Shown piece after piece: positions 11,984 through 24,469 of a stretch of DNA of 64,000 bases. This DNA is from Artemisia argyi. Its lineage: Eukaryota; Streptophyta; Magnoliopsida; Asterales; Asteraceae. The stretch lies in assembly GCA_030686995.1 (NCBI GenBank), contig CM060680.1:79598060-79662059 (forward strand), given 5' to 3'. Within the stretch, counting starts at the first letter, position 1, and every line of letters starts with the position of its first letter. The translations under genes and the position numbers were made by a program. Below the pieces are notes generated by a model. The model searched no databases. It saw only the letters and a list, made by a program, of their open reading frames with translations, and was not told where the DNA came from.

Positions 11984-11998
11984 TGGTATCAGGAGCCA
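11984..11998 (+). other. Primer binding site, initiator tRNA-Met type
   Basis: TGGTATCAGGAGCCA lies just after the LTR end. It matches the common plant copia PBS TGGTATCAGAGC with one extra G. Confidence 0.75.
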
Positions 11999-12049
11999 CG
12001 TCTTGCAAGATCTTTAAAATACATTGTATTTTAAAACTTGTAACGATCT

Positions 12050-12445
12050 ATGGAATCTGAAAAATATTTAGAAGGGCAATCTATGCAAAGACCACCACTA
12101 TTTGAAAGTGATGGATTTTTATATTGGAAAAATCGATTCGAAACTTATGTGAAATCAAAAGATCTAGATCTTTGGCATGTTATTACCAATGGTGACTTTT
12201 TACCTATTCAAAATAACCCCGAAACAAAGAAAGATGAAATCATACATTTTGAAAAACAAAATGATGATTTAAAAAGAAAACTTGCTAAAAATGATGAAGC
12301 AAAAATGGTTATTTATAATGCGCTACCACGTAAAGAGTACGGAAGGATCTTTATATATGAAACCGCAAAAGAAATTTGGAACTCTTTATTAATAACTCAC
12401 CAACGTAATAGTCAAGTCAAAGATAATAAAATAGATCTACTGGTT
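12050..12445 (+). pseudogene. gag: Ty1/copia gag, N-terminal part, split by insertion
   Basis: From ATG 12050 the frame encodes a typical plant copia Gag start: QRPPLFESDGFLYWKNRFE, then LDLWHVITNGDF and AKEIWNSLL. This is the DUF4219/UBN2-type capsid region that packages the element RNA. The genuine coding ends at codon GTT 12443-12445. The next 28 bases to a TAA stop are translated from the inserted LTR (TGTAAAACC). The remainder begins at CAA 63735 in the same frame. No internal stop occurs before the break. Confidence 0.85.
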
Positions 12446-14131
<1,686 letters not shown>

Positions 14132-15277
14132 TGTCACAATTCGTAATTTCAAGTCCTTGTTCAGATGTCGAAATTTCATTTTTCATCTCGGAAAGTTACT
14201 ATTCATCAATTACTATTCATCATTTTACTATTCATCATTTTTTGTGTCAGTTTGAGATTTCGAGAAGCGTTCAGAAAATTTACTATTCACATGGCACTAT
14301 TCATTTTCGAAGAGAAAACACTATTTATGTACTTTACTCATTTCATCGTAAATTTAGTTTACGGGTAATTAAATTCGCGTAACCAGTCAGGTTAAGCTGT
14401 GAATTCATGCATCATCAGTAGGGACACTTCATATGGACTAGAAATGGCTTACATATCATTACAATAACATTTGCATACTATTCCACTCGTAGGATATTCC
14501 AATTTCTATTTTTGGTATAATTGACTTTTTACGTATGTTTATTTTTAAATAAACGTTAATACGCGACCAATAATGTGACTAACACGTCCGACACTCCCGA
14601 CTATGATCCTAATATATTTTTATATTCATTTTAATAATATATAAATTATATTATTAATTTACCCGGTATTTTGGAAATTTATTTAATTTATATCATACGC
14701 CTAATTTAATTACGACGGTTTTCGTAAAAACTAAACAATAACCATCCAAACACTCAATATTTATACCCAACATATTTTTACAATTTTTATGACTTTATTA
14801 TGTCCCGGTTAACTCCATTAAAATTTATTTTTAGTTAACTCGGTACCCGGTATTCCCTAAAACTATTAATATATACATAATAATACAAGAATTATACCAA
14901 CTATCTTACACTAGCTACATGTTTTCTTCCCTTTTTCATAAAATGCAGCCCCCCTCCATGATAATATCTTACAACTTTGAAAATGTTACCATTTCAATTA
15001 ATGTATCCATTATTGGTTTGATTTATATAATATATATACTAAAAAGTTATCTTTCTCATCTCATTTCAAGATCTACAAACAAGAAACACTCTCTTTTTCT
15101 CTCTTCTTGGTGGTGCTCGACCTCAGCCCAAAAACAAGCAAGAAACCATAAATTTTTCAAGATCAAGTGTTAATTAAGTCTCATATGTATTTCTAGTTAG
15201 GGTTTTGTGATAAAAACCCAAGGTTTCATAGGTTTTTATCCTTAAAATCTCATTTATCTTTCAAGTAAGTGTATGAA
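14132..15277 (+). repeat. E1 first LTR, left part
   Basis: Aligns throughout with 57425-58584. It begins TGTCACAATTCG and breaks at ATGAA (15273-15277), the target duplication of E2. Confidence 0.85.
15024..15038 (+). promoter_or_regulatory. Candidate TATA box of the E1 LTR
   Basis: TATATAATATATATA is followed by a pyrimidine-rich stretch (CTCTCTTTTTCTCTCTTC). The same box is at 58330-58344 in the other LTR. Placement is by composition only. Confidence 0.35.
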
Positions 15278-15483
15278 TGATGAGGCGAAAAATAAACCAC
15301 TTTTAGGGGGTCATTTAAGCCTGGAATTGAATTTATTTGATCAAATATTGCCCTAAATCGTTCCTTTTGTAATTTTAGGTACTTTGGGAGTGAAATCTGG
15401 AAAAGGAAGCAATTCGGACGTTTTTGGAGCATAAAAGTGAAGAAAACGCCAAAGTCTTAATTTTCCTTGCTGGGAACAGTAGG

Positions 15484-15700
15484 TGACGGCGTCAAGAAGG
15501 AATTTCTGACGGCGTCAAGAGTAATTTCCATGACGACCCAGTACAGAATTGACGACGTCACAAGGTAGGGCGTCAAGAGTAAAATTCATGACGGCCTGGA
15601 AAATGCTAACACATGACGGCGTCAAAAGTAGATCAAGGCAGTCCGAGGAGTATTTTGGCGGTGAGATGACGGCGTCACAAATTTGTTCTTGACGCCGTCA
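15484..15700 (+). promoter_or_regulatory. Array of TGACGGCGTCA-type palindromes upstream of the E2 TATA box
   Basis: Six near-perfect 11-mers lie at 15484-15494, 15507-15517, 15550-15560 (TGACGACGTCA), 15614-15624, 15667-15677 and 15690-15700 (TGACGCCGTCA), with half sites TGACG or CGTCA between them. Each is an inverted pair of TGACG, the core bound by plant TGA-type bZIP factors. The last copy ends 12 bp before the TATA box. A bZIP-driven enhancer is inference. The clustering is directly visible. Confidence 0.6.
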
Positions 15701-15712
15701 GACCCTATTTCC

Positions 15713-15720
15713 TATATATA
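15713..15720 (+). promoter_or_regulatory. TATA box of the E2 5' LTR
   Basis: TATATATA in CCTATATATAG, immediately downstream of the palindrome array. It is absent from the 3' LTR because of the 627-bp deletion. Confidence 0.5.
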
Positions 15721-16694
15721 GTTTTCTAATTTTCACATTAAAAAAAGAGAAGTTTTGGAGAAACCCTAAGTACGAACTTGGTACGAATTTTACAGGTTTT
15801 TCAAGGGTTCTAAGCCCTTGATCCCTTTCATGTGTAATTGAGATAAGTATTCTTCTAATTCAATCAATATGTCTATGTGTTGGTTGTCTATATCTTGTTC
15901 TTGTCTTAATTCCATCATGCTAGGCTAGATCTATCTTGTGTTTGCTTGGATCTAATGAAACCTAGATGTTAATTATGTGTTGATTACTTGTTTATGGTTG
16001 TATTGGATGAATGATTTCGATGTTAGGCTTAAGAAAACTGGCAGACTTCCAAATGGTAACATGCTTGAACGTCTTAGGAAACATGAACTGACGTGCACTA
16101 GGTTTTATTGGTTGTATTTAATGCATGAGTAAATTCTAATGATCCCATGTTAGGAGCTTCTTAGCCGGCTCGACATAGGAGTGAAGTAGGCACTCATAGG
16201 ATTGGGGAATTAAGTGCGCCACCCCATGAATGGTATTAAGGAATACAATCCGTCATCCACGCAACTATAACAAGTAATTAATGTGTAAAAGATATCTAGG
16301 GAGTAGTGAAATCTAAGTAAACACATTTTCTCCACTTATTGCTCACAACCTTAGTTGATTTAGTTTATTTTCATTTCTAATATTTTATTTTGATTGCATC
16401 TTTAGTATTGGGTTAGTTGACTAGCAACTAATTCCGCCCAAATCCTTCAAACCTGAGATTTTTACTTGCTTTCTAAAAAACATAAAAATACAAAAAAGAA
16501 TCATCCTTCATCTTTAGAACTAGTATTTAGGTTTTCTAATCCTAGCGACACTATTCCTAGCTGAACGATCAATCCCCCGGTACTAGTCACTATACTATAC
16601 CACAACGATCAGGTACACTGCCTGGTGGGGGTTGTAAGCTTCTCAAGATCCCTTGAGAGGTAAAGCCTGGTGCGATTCCCACGTATCAAGTTTT

Positions 16695-16712
16695 TGGCGC
16701 CGCAGCCCGGGG
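16695..16712 (+). other. E2 primer binding site
   Basis: TGGCGCCGCAGCCCGGGG lies six bases after the LTR. It resembles the tRNA-Asp-type PBS of Athila elements (TGGCGCCGTTGCCGGGG), with differences in the middle. Confidence 0.7.
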
Positions 16713-16852
16713 AATAGTTATTGTCTAGGTTAGAATTTCTTTTTATTAGGTCTACTTGCTAGATTCCTTTCTAGTAAGATTTTATTTTTAGGTTTTCTTT
16801 AGTCTTTCTTTTTCTTTGTGTTTTTGTTCGTAACTCTTCACCACCCGACATC

Positions 16853-18299
16853 ATGGACAACGGGAACATCTTTGAACCCGTCATCCCACCACAACAAAAC
16901 CCACCACTAGAACCTCTTAGGCCCCGAACCTTAGGAGAGTATTCCCGACCTAGCCACCAAGGCTACCGAAACACCATTGAGCTCACCGGAGCCAATGTGA
17001 CCCCCTTGCGATCCGACACCATCCGGTTGGTGCAAAGCGGATGTGCATTCCATGGACTTCGTTCCGAAGATCCAAACCAACATCTTAAGGACTTCCTCAA
17101 AATCGTAGATTCCATAGACCTAGATGTTGAAACTAGAGAGACAACCCGATTACGCCTATTCCAATTCTCTCTACGATCAAGCTAGTCAATGGCTTGAGCG
17201 TTTACCCGCGGGATCCATCACCACATGGGATGATCTCACCACTCGTTTCCTTGCTCAATTTTTCCCACCGGGGAGAACTACTAAGCTCAGAAATGACATC
17301 TTGATGTTCCAACAACGTCAAAATGAAACCTTTTATGAAGCATGGACTCGATATAAAGACCTGCTCCGAAAAGTCCCTCATCATGGCATCGAACCATGGC
17401 TCCAGATTCAAATCTTTTACGATAAAGTTGACTATCAAACAAGGAGAGCCATTGATTACGCAGCCAAGGGCAGGCTAAATAGACTTAGCATTGACGAGTG
17501 CTGGAAAGTTCTTGAGGGGTTGGCACAATACGAAGAAGAAGGATGGGAGGACCCGATGTTTCCAAGCAAGGGAAAACTTGACTACGCACACGCCACCCAA
17601 GAACAGTTATTAGGAAGCATCGAGAAGCAGGTAAAAGAATTAATGAGTATTGAGGAACCTACTGCTGAACCCATATGGAATCCTAATTCACGTAGGAATG
17701 CAGTTATCGACCACAATTTTCCTGAACGTTCACGACAAGAGGAATTCGAAGGGATAATGGTAACCTTCATAGATAATCAGGAAAAAAAAATCCAGCACCT
17801 AGAAGCACGCATGGAAAGCACTCACAAAGCTTTTATGAATTTAGCAGACCAATTCATATCAAGGGTCAAAGAAAAGATCAAAGAAAATTCCGTACCTAAA
17901 AAAATCGAAAAAATCTTCGAGGTTTCAACTCCTTTGGCGTTTGACCAAGAGGATAGCGAGAAATTTTCCCCAAGTGCGTCACCGTTAACTACCTCCCATT
18001 CTTGTAAGCATCTCCAGAAAGAGAAGAATTCGCAATTCCATAACATTTTCGTTGGATGCTTGCGAACCACGCTCCCAAACTTATGCAAGAGACGTTTTTT
18101 TGGTTTTAAACCCGGTGTAAAGAGGTTGTACCTCAAAAACACCACTGATTTGAAACCCTCTATGGAACAACATCTCTCTGTACACACCAGTGACCCGTGC
18201 GAAGGTTACAACTTAGCTAAAACATCACCCAATCCCTCTTGCAACCTCACCTCTTTCCGTGACAGTAATGAAACGTTCGACCCTGGTGGACTTCACTAA
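16853..18299 (+). pseudogene. gag: E2 gag, frameshifted
   Basis: ATG 16853 opens a Ty3/Gypsy (Athila/Tat-type) Gag frame. After TTRLRLFQFSL the frame breaks near 17172-17180, and the capsid region continues in the +1 frame (QASQWLERLPAGSITTWDDL, then FLAQFFPPGRTTKLRNDI and FYEAWTRYKDLLRKVPHHGI) to a stop at 18297-18299. A small indel of one or two bases explains the shift. The C-terminal half has a helical, charged segment (about 17745-17930). No zinc knuckle is visible, and no protease or polymerase follows. Capsid would package RNA in the cytoplasm. This copy cannot make full-length Gag. Confidence 0.8.
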
Positions 18300-18397
18300 C
18301 GGAATAGCTACTCATGGTTTTACTTATGTTTAGTTATTCACACAAAGTGCAGGGACTAAATGTGGAATTACTCCATTTCTCACCTCACACGGGCATC

Positions 18398-18431
18398 TGA
18401 CGGCGTCAGATATTAACTCTTGACGCCGTCA
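18398..18431 (+). repeat. TGACGGCGTCA/TGACGCCGTCA pair
   Basis: Two 11-mers lie at 18398-18408 and 18421-18431, separated by GATATTAACTCT, in the spacer after gag. It is the same word as in the LTR array. Confidence 0.8.
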
Positions 18432-18566
18432 CCTCGCTAAATCAGCAATATTAACCCAAAACCGATCACTTTCAAACCATACCCCACAAATCTCACCCAA
18501 AGTGCTGCTACTACTCCGAATCTCCACCCTTCAAATTCGACGTCTTCCGCGACCAATCTTCACTTG

Positions 18567-18991
18567 GTAAGTGATTTTTCTTCACTCTTTTTCGATCAAT
18601 TGTCCTTAGGATCAATCAATTTTGAAAACCCCTTTCGCCCGAAACCCCATTCTTGACTCATCATTGACAAATCGTAATGCCATCCATTTGGTGATTTGTA
18701 AGCATGGGGTTACCCTTTGATGATGTTATCCAACTCGAATCATGCATTAGTTTAGGAAAAGCCACTCATACCACGGATTTTTTGACCCCCCACCCATGTT
18801 TTCTGATTAAAGGAGCGTTTGGGTAATGGGTTAAGAGTTTGAAAATTGATTTTTCCCTCGCATTTGCATGATTCGGATTCTGCTAAGTCTGACGGTGTCA
18901 GGACCATTCCTGACGGCGTCAGACCTGTCTGACAGCAAAAATCACTAAAATTCTCCTTCTAATTGTTTCCGTTCACTCTATCTTTTTCCAG
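18567..18991 (+). other. Candidate intron ahead of the ATHILA-ORF1 gene
   Basis: A strong donor (CTTG|GTAAGT, 18567) and a strong acceptor after a pyrimidine tract (CTATCTTTTTCCAG, ending 18991) lie just before ATG 18996. Removing this 425-bp segment would give ORF1 a short 5' leader, fitting a spliced subgenomic message. The intron is predicted from signals only. It contains two palindromes of the TGACGGCGTCA type (18890-18900 with one change, 18911-18921). Confidence 0.4.
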
Positions 18992-18995
18992 GAAA

Positions 18996-20290
18996 ATGAG
19001 CAAGCGGTCTCGCCAACATCGTGGCAGCTCTTCTAGGTCACAAAGAGTTAACTATGGAGAATTGGTCCATAGTTGGAGCGAGTTTGACACTGTTGGCGCC
19101 ACCACCAAGTATGCGGAACTTTGTAACCACCATATTGATGCTGGGGTTGTGGTTGATTGGGAGTTTCTTAGGTCCCAAGGGTTGGAAGCTGAGTTTTTGG
19201 AGAGGATCCACACTGATGGGTTTGCGGGTCCTCAATGGGAGAGATTGTTTAGGATTAGGGAGACGGTGTATAGTTAGTTGGTGAGGGAGTTCTTTGCGAC
19301 CTTCCATTTTGATCAGGCTGAGGCTAGGACAGACATGCGGGCACCACTATCTATTTTAGGTTAGGAGGGGAGTTGCAATCATGTTCGGTTACTGAGTTTG
19401 GTTGGAGGCTAGGGTTGTATACTAGGGAGGAGACGGTTGATGGAGGTTTTATGCAGAGGTTGTTGAATGGGGAGACTCAGAGGAGTGATATGAGGTGTGT
19501 TACTTTTTAGCCGACCATAGGGGACGGGGTTTACACCTCGACTACTGGGGCAGCATCCATCAGGGACCCCATAGTTAGATTGGTCCACAGATGCATCACA
19601 TACAGCCTGTCAGGACGTCATGGCACCACTCACCGTGTCACTGCTTCAGATCTTTTCTACCTGTACACCATCTTTTCAGCGGATGTCTACTGCAACATCC
19701 CATTTTGGGTAGCTAGTTATTTGAGGACCAGTGTTGGTGAGAGGGATATCGATAAGGTGTATGGGGGGATGTTCGTGACCCGGTTGGCTCGTTCCTATGA
19801 TCTTCTCACTCCTCCGATCATGGGATACTTGAGCGACTGTGGGGCCTGTAGGGTAGTGAGGGCTAAATCCCTCAGGCAGATGAGCATCGTGATGCTAGAG
19901 AGGAATGGGACCTATAACTGGTATGAGGCAGTGGGGCCTGATGAGGAGGATGATGCTGATGATGAGGTAGGGCCCCAGCAGCATCAGTTCCAGGGCTATG
20001 AGGAGGGGACAGCTGACTACTACCGACACATGGGTCGGGGAGACTGGCAGGCACACCAGGGTGCCTGGATGGGTCAGGTGGACGCATGGCGGACCACCAC
20101 TGACCAGCGCTTTGATTGGATGTATGATCACACCATCCGCCAGATGCAGCACCTCTCCACCCGAGATCAGCTTGAGCCTCACCTACAGATTGACCCATTC
20201 CCCGACCGTGAGACTGACTACCCTCCCTATGGGTACACCGGACACCTCCCTCCTGGCTATGACTACCGTTTCGGTCCTCCTCCCCAGTGA
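18996..20290 (+). pseudogene. ATHILA ORF1-type protein gene, broken
   Basis: From ATG 18996 (MSKRSRQHRGSSSRSQR, a basic start) the frame shows the pattern of the plant ATHILA ORF-1 family: a sentence like FFATFHFDQ, then FRLGGELQSCSVTEFGWRLG, LYTREET, then RCITYSLSGR and SDLFYLYTIFSADVYCNIPF, a Gly-Phe-Val-Thr-Arg-Leu-Ala-like block, and an acidic, Gln/Tyr/Pro-rich C-terminus. Lesions are TAG at 19275-19277, a frameshift near 19350 and TAG at 19508-19510 (TTT-TAG-CCG, where family members have Trp). The function is not established. It has been discussed as an additional, possibly envelope-position, ORF of Athila elements. Family assignment is from recognition. Confidence 0.65.
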
Positions 20291-20828
20291 TTCCTCTTGA
20301 TTTCTGTTATTTCTGAACAATTTATTGATGGTTGTGTAATTTGAAACATTTGGTATTGTAATAGTTTAGGATTCGGCCTCTGTTGGCCTTGAACAATTTT
20401 ATTTTCATGTTTATTTTTACTTGAAATATTTGAAAGTGCTTGTGTTGACGTTATTCATGTTTTGTGTGATTTTATTTTGTTTGTTTGTTATTTGCTTCCG
20501 TATGCATGCTTTATTTTTATTGTTGGTAGATCATGTTTCTCTATTAAATAGTGGAAATACTTTACTTTGTTGTTTTGGCCTAGTCTTAACTCCACCTAAA
20601 AGTATTTTTTCAAAAGATAAGTGTAAGGGGAAACCCCAAATATGTTTTTAAGAAATAAACCGATCATGATTCTCCAGAATATTAAATGGACATGTGTATT
20701 CGTATTTGTTAGAGTCAAATGCTTGTATTGAGTCATAATGAAGTTTTGCAGGATTTTCCAGGAAGTAGGACCAAGTTTTTCCAGAAATTTTCCAGAAACT
20801 TAACATAAGAATTTCTGCAGGTCACTTC

Positions 20829-20862
20829 TGACGGCGTCAAGAGTTAACTCTTGACGGCGTCA
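20829..20862 (+). repeat. TGACGGCGTCA pair in the E2 3' region
   Basis: Identical 11-mers lie at 20829-20839 and 20852-20862 around AGAGTTAACTCT, itself a palindrome. The arrangement is very like that of the pair at 18398-18431. Confidence 0.85.
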
Positions 20863-22252
20863 CGTGTAAAAATCTGAAAATTTTGCCAGTTTTGTTTTTC
20901 TAACGGAGTCTTATGGTTTTTGTGAATTATTAAGTTTTATAATCTCCAGGGAATCTGCAAACTTCATTCCACAAGCATTATATCTTATTTTGTTTTCTAG
21001 GATTTAGTAACTTATATAGGATGCCGCTGATTTTCTGCGAGGTTGTCTTGTCTATTTTCTCAGGATTTACAGGTTACGTATGACAAGAAGATGATTTATA
21101 TTCTGGAAGGTAAGCTTTGATTGTTCATTTTCTTGGAGGAAGATTTAACCTGGCCACCTTATTATCCATACCGAGCGAATCAGGGGAGTATTTGATTTCA
21201 TTCTTTTTACTTTTTCACTTTTACATTCTTTACTTGAACATTGGGAACAATGTTTATCTTAAGTGTAAGGGGAGGGTAAAATGATGATACCTTACATGTA
21301 CACTTTCGCTTGAGTTTGTTTTGTTTGATGGTAAATGTGTAATAAAACTATGAGAAATACTTGTTAGTGCAATTTTAGCGCCAAATTTAAAATTTTTTAC
21401 AACATTTAGGAGTGAAACTTTAGCCATAGAAAGCGTCTCATGGATAGGAGATTGTATGACTAGCACATAACCGTACTTTCAGAAAAAAATTTCGACCCAA
21501 ATATGTGAGGTTCGCCTTTAGATTTGATAGGAAAAGCATTTACTATTAGTGCTTATGAGTGTACCGGTAGCATTTAGATTCTAGAACTTGCGTTAGTGAT
21601 GCATCCCGAGACCGCTAGTGAGACTACATTCGTGTGGTAGGATTTACTACATGATAAGAGGCATTAGGATCACCCTTGTGTTAAACCCGTATCATAATTA
21701 CTTGACCATTTAAGTCATATTACTTGGCTAGTTAAGTCAACTAATTTTTCCCACACCCTTAGCGTTGTACTCATTTTTAGTACACGAAACCCCTAGTACA
21801 CCCCTCCGAGCCTATCTTTTCATTTCTAACTTTAAGCATCTTACTTAAAGGAAGAATTTGTTACACCCCACTTAAATGTACAACCAAATCGCCTTAGCCT
21901 TCCGTGTATGCACTCATCTTCAGTGCATTATTGTTATTTGTTAAACCCTAAGTTAACTATCTAATTGATTACATGGTTGCTAAGTCGAGTCATATCCTTG
22001 TACATATTATTTTGGGACGATTGAGACTCATGGGTAAGTACTTATTTTATGGAGTAATGGGGAAGAACATCATTTATTACCCCCATATGTACGTTAATCT
22101 TAAAAGTACTCCAAGTGTTTTGATTTTCTTAATTCGAGTCATTAGATTAGTTTATTGTAAAGTATGTAAAAATTCAAGTGTAAGGGGAATGTTCATTCCC
22201 TTTGATGTATTATTTTGGATGGTAGGGTAAGAGTGTATGCAAAAACAAAAAA

Positions 22253-22373
<121 letters not shown>

Positions 22374-22973
22374 AAAACAAGAAAAAGAAAAGAAAAAAAT
22401 AGAAAAAGAAAAAGAGAAAAAACATACGGACTACCATCCCTTTTCATTCTATGTTTATTTTATGTTTTTGTTATTTTTCATTTATTAGCTTAAGTCAAGT
22501 CTAGTCTTGGCTTAGCAACGCCACATTGTACATGTAATTGACTAAGATTGTTAACTCGCCACCAGTAAAAACTTCCTTTATCCAACAAAACCGTGTATTT
22601 CATATCCCTACACCTAACGTTACAACCCTTTAAAAGACCTCTTTGATAGTTTATCCTAGGTGCTTACGCCATGTGGTGGAGGTTTGATCCTTTCCCAAGC
22701 CTATGGTAATCTATTTTGCTACGACAGGTAGTGAGAGATATCTTCCGTTTCCATATTGTAATTTATACTTTATTACACCCGAGAGATGTGAGTATCTAAA
22801 CACTATTTGGGAGGTGCTAGCGTATGACCTCCGTGCTTGTCATTGGTCTTTAGTGGAACGATTATTTGTTGTAATTACTTTTATATTAGTGTTAAATGAC
22901 CCCTAACTTGTATTTTGACTAGAATAAAAGCGCATTTGCTTGAGGACAAGCAAATCTCAAGTGTAAGGGTATA

Positions 22974-23228
22974 TGATGAGGCGAAAAATGAACCACTTTT
23001 AGGGGGTCATTTAAGCCCGGAATTGAATTTATTTGATCAAATATTGCCCTAAATCGTTCCTTTTGTGATTTTAGGTACTTTGGGAGTGAAATCTGGAAAA
23101 GGAAGCAATTCGGACTTCCAAATGGTAACATGCTTGAACGTCTTAGGAAACATGAACTGACATGCACTAGGTTTTATTGGTTGTATTTAATGCATGAGTA
23201 AATTCTAATGATCCCATGTTAGGAGCTT
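22974..23228 (+). repeat. E2 3' LTR, left part
   Basis: Begins TGATGAGGCG like the 5' LTR, then jumps from GGAC (5' LTR 15419) to TTCCAAATGG (16047): a 627-bp deletion at a 3-bp GAC microhomology. It ends at AGCTT (23224-23228), the target duplication of E3. Confidence 0.9.
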
Positions 23229-23406
23229 TGATGAGTGTCTAAATACTCATCATTTTATACTAATCTAAGCTGCCAAAACATTCAAAAATACTCAAATATG
23301 TATCAAAATACTTAAAATATCTTAAAGGTGTGTTTTATATGTTTCAAATGCAAAATATGCAAAAAATAGATGAAAAACGTACAAAGTTTGCATAATTGGC
23401 AGTTTC

Positions 23407-23880
23407 AGTCCCTCAAGTTTCATAAATTGGCAAAACTAGTCCCTGGTTATTCTAAAAACATGAAAAAGTCATCAAAGGTCCTTTTTAATCATAAAGTTAC
23501 ATATTTAGTCCTTTGGTGCAAAGTTTCATAAAATTACAAGTTTAGTCCCTATACTTTGGAAATTGACAGAAATGGTCCCTGGGATGTAAAAACTTTGAGA
23601 AAATCAATTTTGGTCCTTATACTAATAATCTTTTGCAGGAATGGTCCTTGGTGTGAAGTTTGGTGAATTTACATGATTGGTCCCTAAAGTTTCACAGTTT
23701 GGCAAAACAGGTCCCTCAAAGTTTCAAACTTGACAGTTTTAGTCCCTGGGTGTTCAAAATGGGAAAATTATCATTAAGGGTCCTAGGGAATTCATAACTG
23801 TCACTATTAGACCCTGGATGAAAAGTTTGGAGAAATTACATGTTAAGTCCCTAGAGTTTCAGTTTTGTCAATTATAGTCC
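23407..23880 (+). repeat. Degenerate array of GTCC(C/T)T phrases in the E3 LTR
   Basis: Roughly fifteen copies of (A/G)GTCC(C/T)T recur every 27-40 nt, mostly linked by phrases such as AAGTTTCA...TTGGCAAAA (anchors at 23408, 23439, 23478, 23518, 23545, 23575, 23613, 23644, 23680, 23711, 23742, 23780). The array is repeated in the second LTR at about 30745-31220. Confidence 0.75.
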
Positions 23881-24444
23881 CCGGGTATTTTAAAAATGAA
23901 AAAAATCAAATACTACCCTTGTACTATTCACATATGACAAGTTAGACCCTCATGATAAACTTTGGAAAGTCACACATCACAACCCTCAACTTTGCATAAA
24001 TTACAAAAATGGTCCTTGTGTGAAATAAACCAAACGGATCCCTATTATTATTATTATTACCCAAACTAAACTTAAACCCAAACCAAACACCAACAGCCCA
24101 CTCCCTACCTTTTCTTACCCAGCCCACAACCTCAGCCTAATCCACCATTTAACTAAAACCGGGTCAAACCCCGGTCAACACCCCGCCTAAACCACCCACT
24201 GTTCACCATCCCTTCCAAATACCACCCTCACCTCACAGACTTCCAAATACCACTCACCCTCCCACAGTTTTCACTTCCACAACTTGCTCCCCACTCCTCT
24301 CCACCTCACACAACCCTCCAAAACCCCTAATACCCTCTCCACGTAACCACAGTTGTCCCTTGGACTTTTGGCGCCAAAAAGAGTTTTAAACGGCCAAGAT
24401 TACTCAGACAAAATCAAGGGTTCACAAGTGGTGGGAATTATCTC

Positions 24445-24469
24445 TGTGGGTCCCACAAGCTCTATAAAT
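24445..24469 (+). promoter_or_regulatory. E3 LTR core promoter: TCP-like palindrome plus TATA box
   Basis: The 13-bp palindrome TGTGGGTCCCACA (24445-24457) contains GTGGGNCC/GGNCCCAC, the consensus bound by plant TCP factors. Five bases later comes TATAAAT (24463-24469). The pair is unchanged in the second LTR (31789-31801 and 31807-31813). TCP binding is inference. Confidence 0.5.

Larger units (their letters stand above)
11044..12445 (+). mobile_element. Ty1/copia retrotransposon, 5' part (outer host of the nest)
   Basis: The order is LTR with a promoter, an initiator-Met-type primer binding site, then the start of a copia-type gag at 12050. Gag is interrupted at 12445 by the 51-kb nest and resumes in the same frame at 63735, so this element was there before everything between. 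Its protease, integrase, reverse transcriptase and 3' LTR, if present, lie beyond the right edge of the window. Confidence 0.8.
15278..16688 (+). repeat. E2 5' LTR
   Basis: The 1411-bp LTR begins TGATGAGGCG and ends CACGTATCA, followed by the PBS. It contains the TGACGGCGTCA array and a TATA box. The 3' LTR lacks 15420-16046. Confidence 0.9.

Noticed and set aside
14919..15173. An 84-codon frame in the E1 LTR that is nearly identical at 58225-58479, seemingly a conserved small protein
   Set aside because: The similarity is explained by the two LTRs being copies. The same holds for the frames at 36173-36553 with 59609-59971 and at 36723-36950 with 60141-60368.
15484..15700. Regularly spaced 11-bp repeats resembling a CRISPR array
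   Set aside because: Repeats are too short, spacing is irregular, the word also occurs elsewhere in the element, and the setting is a plant LTR.
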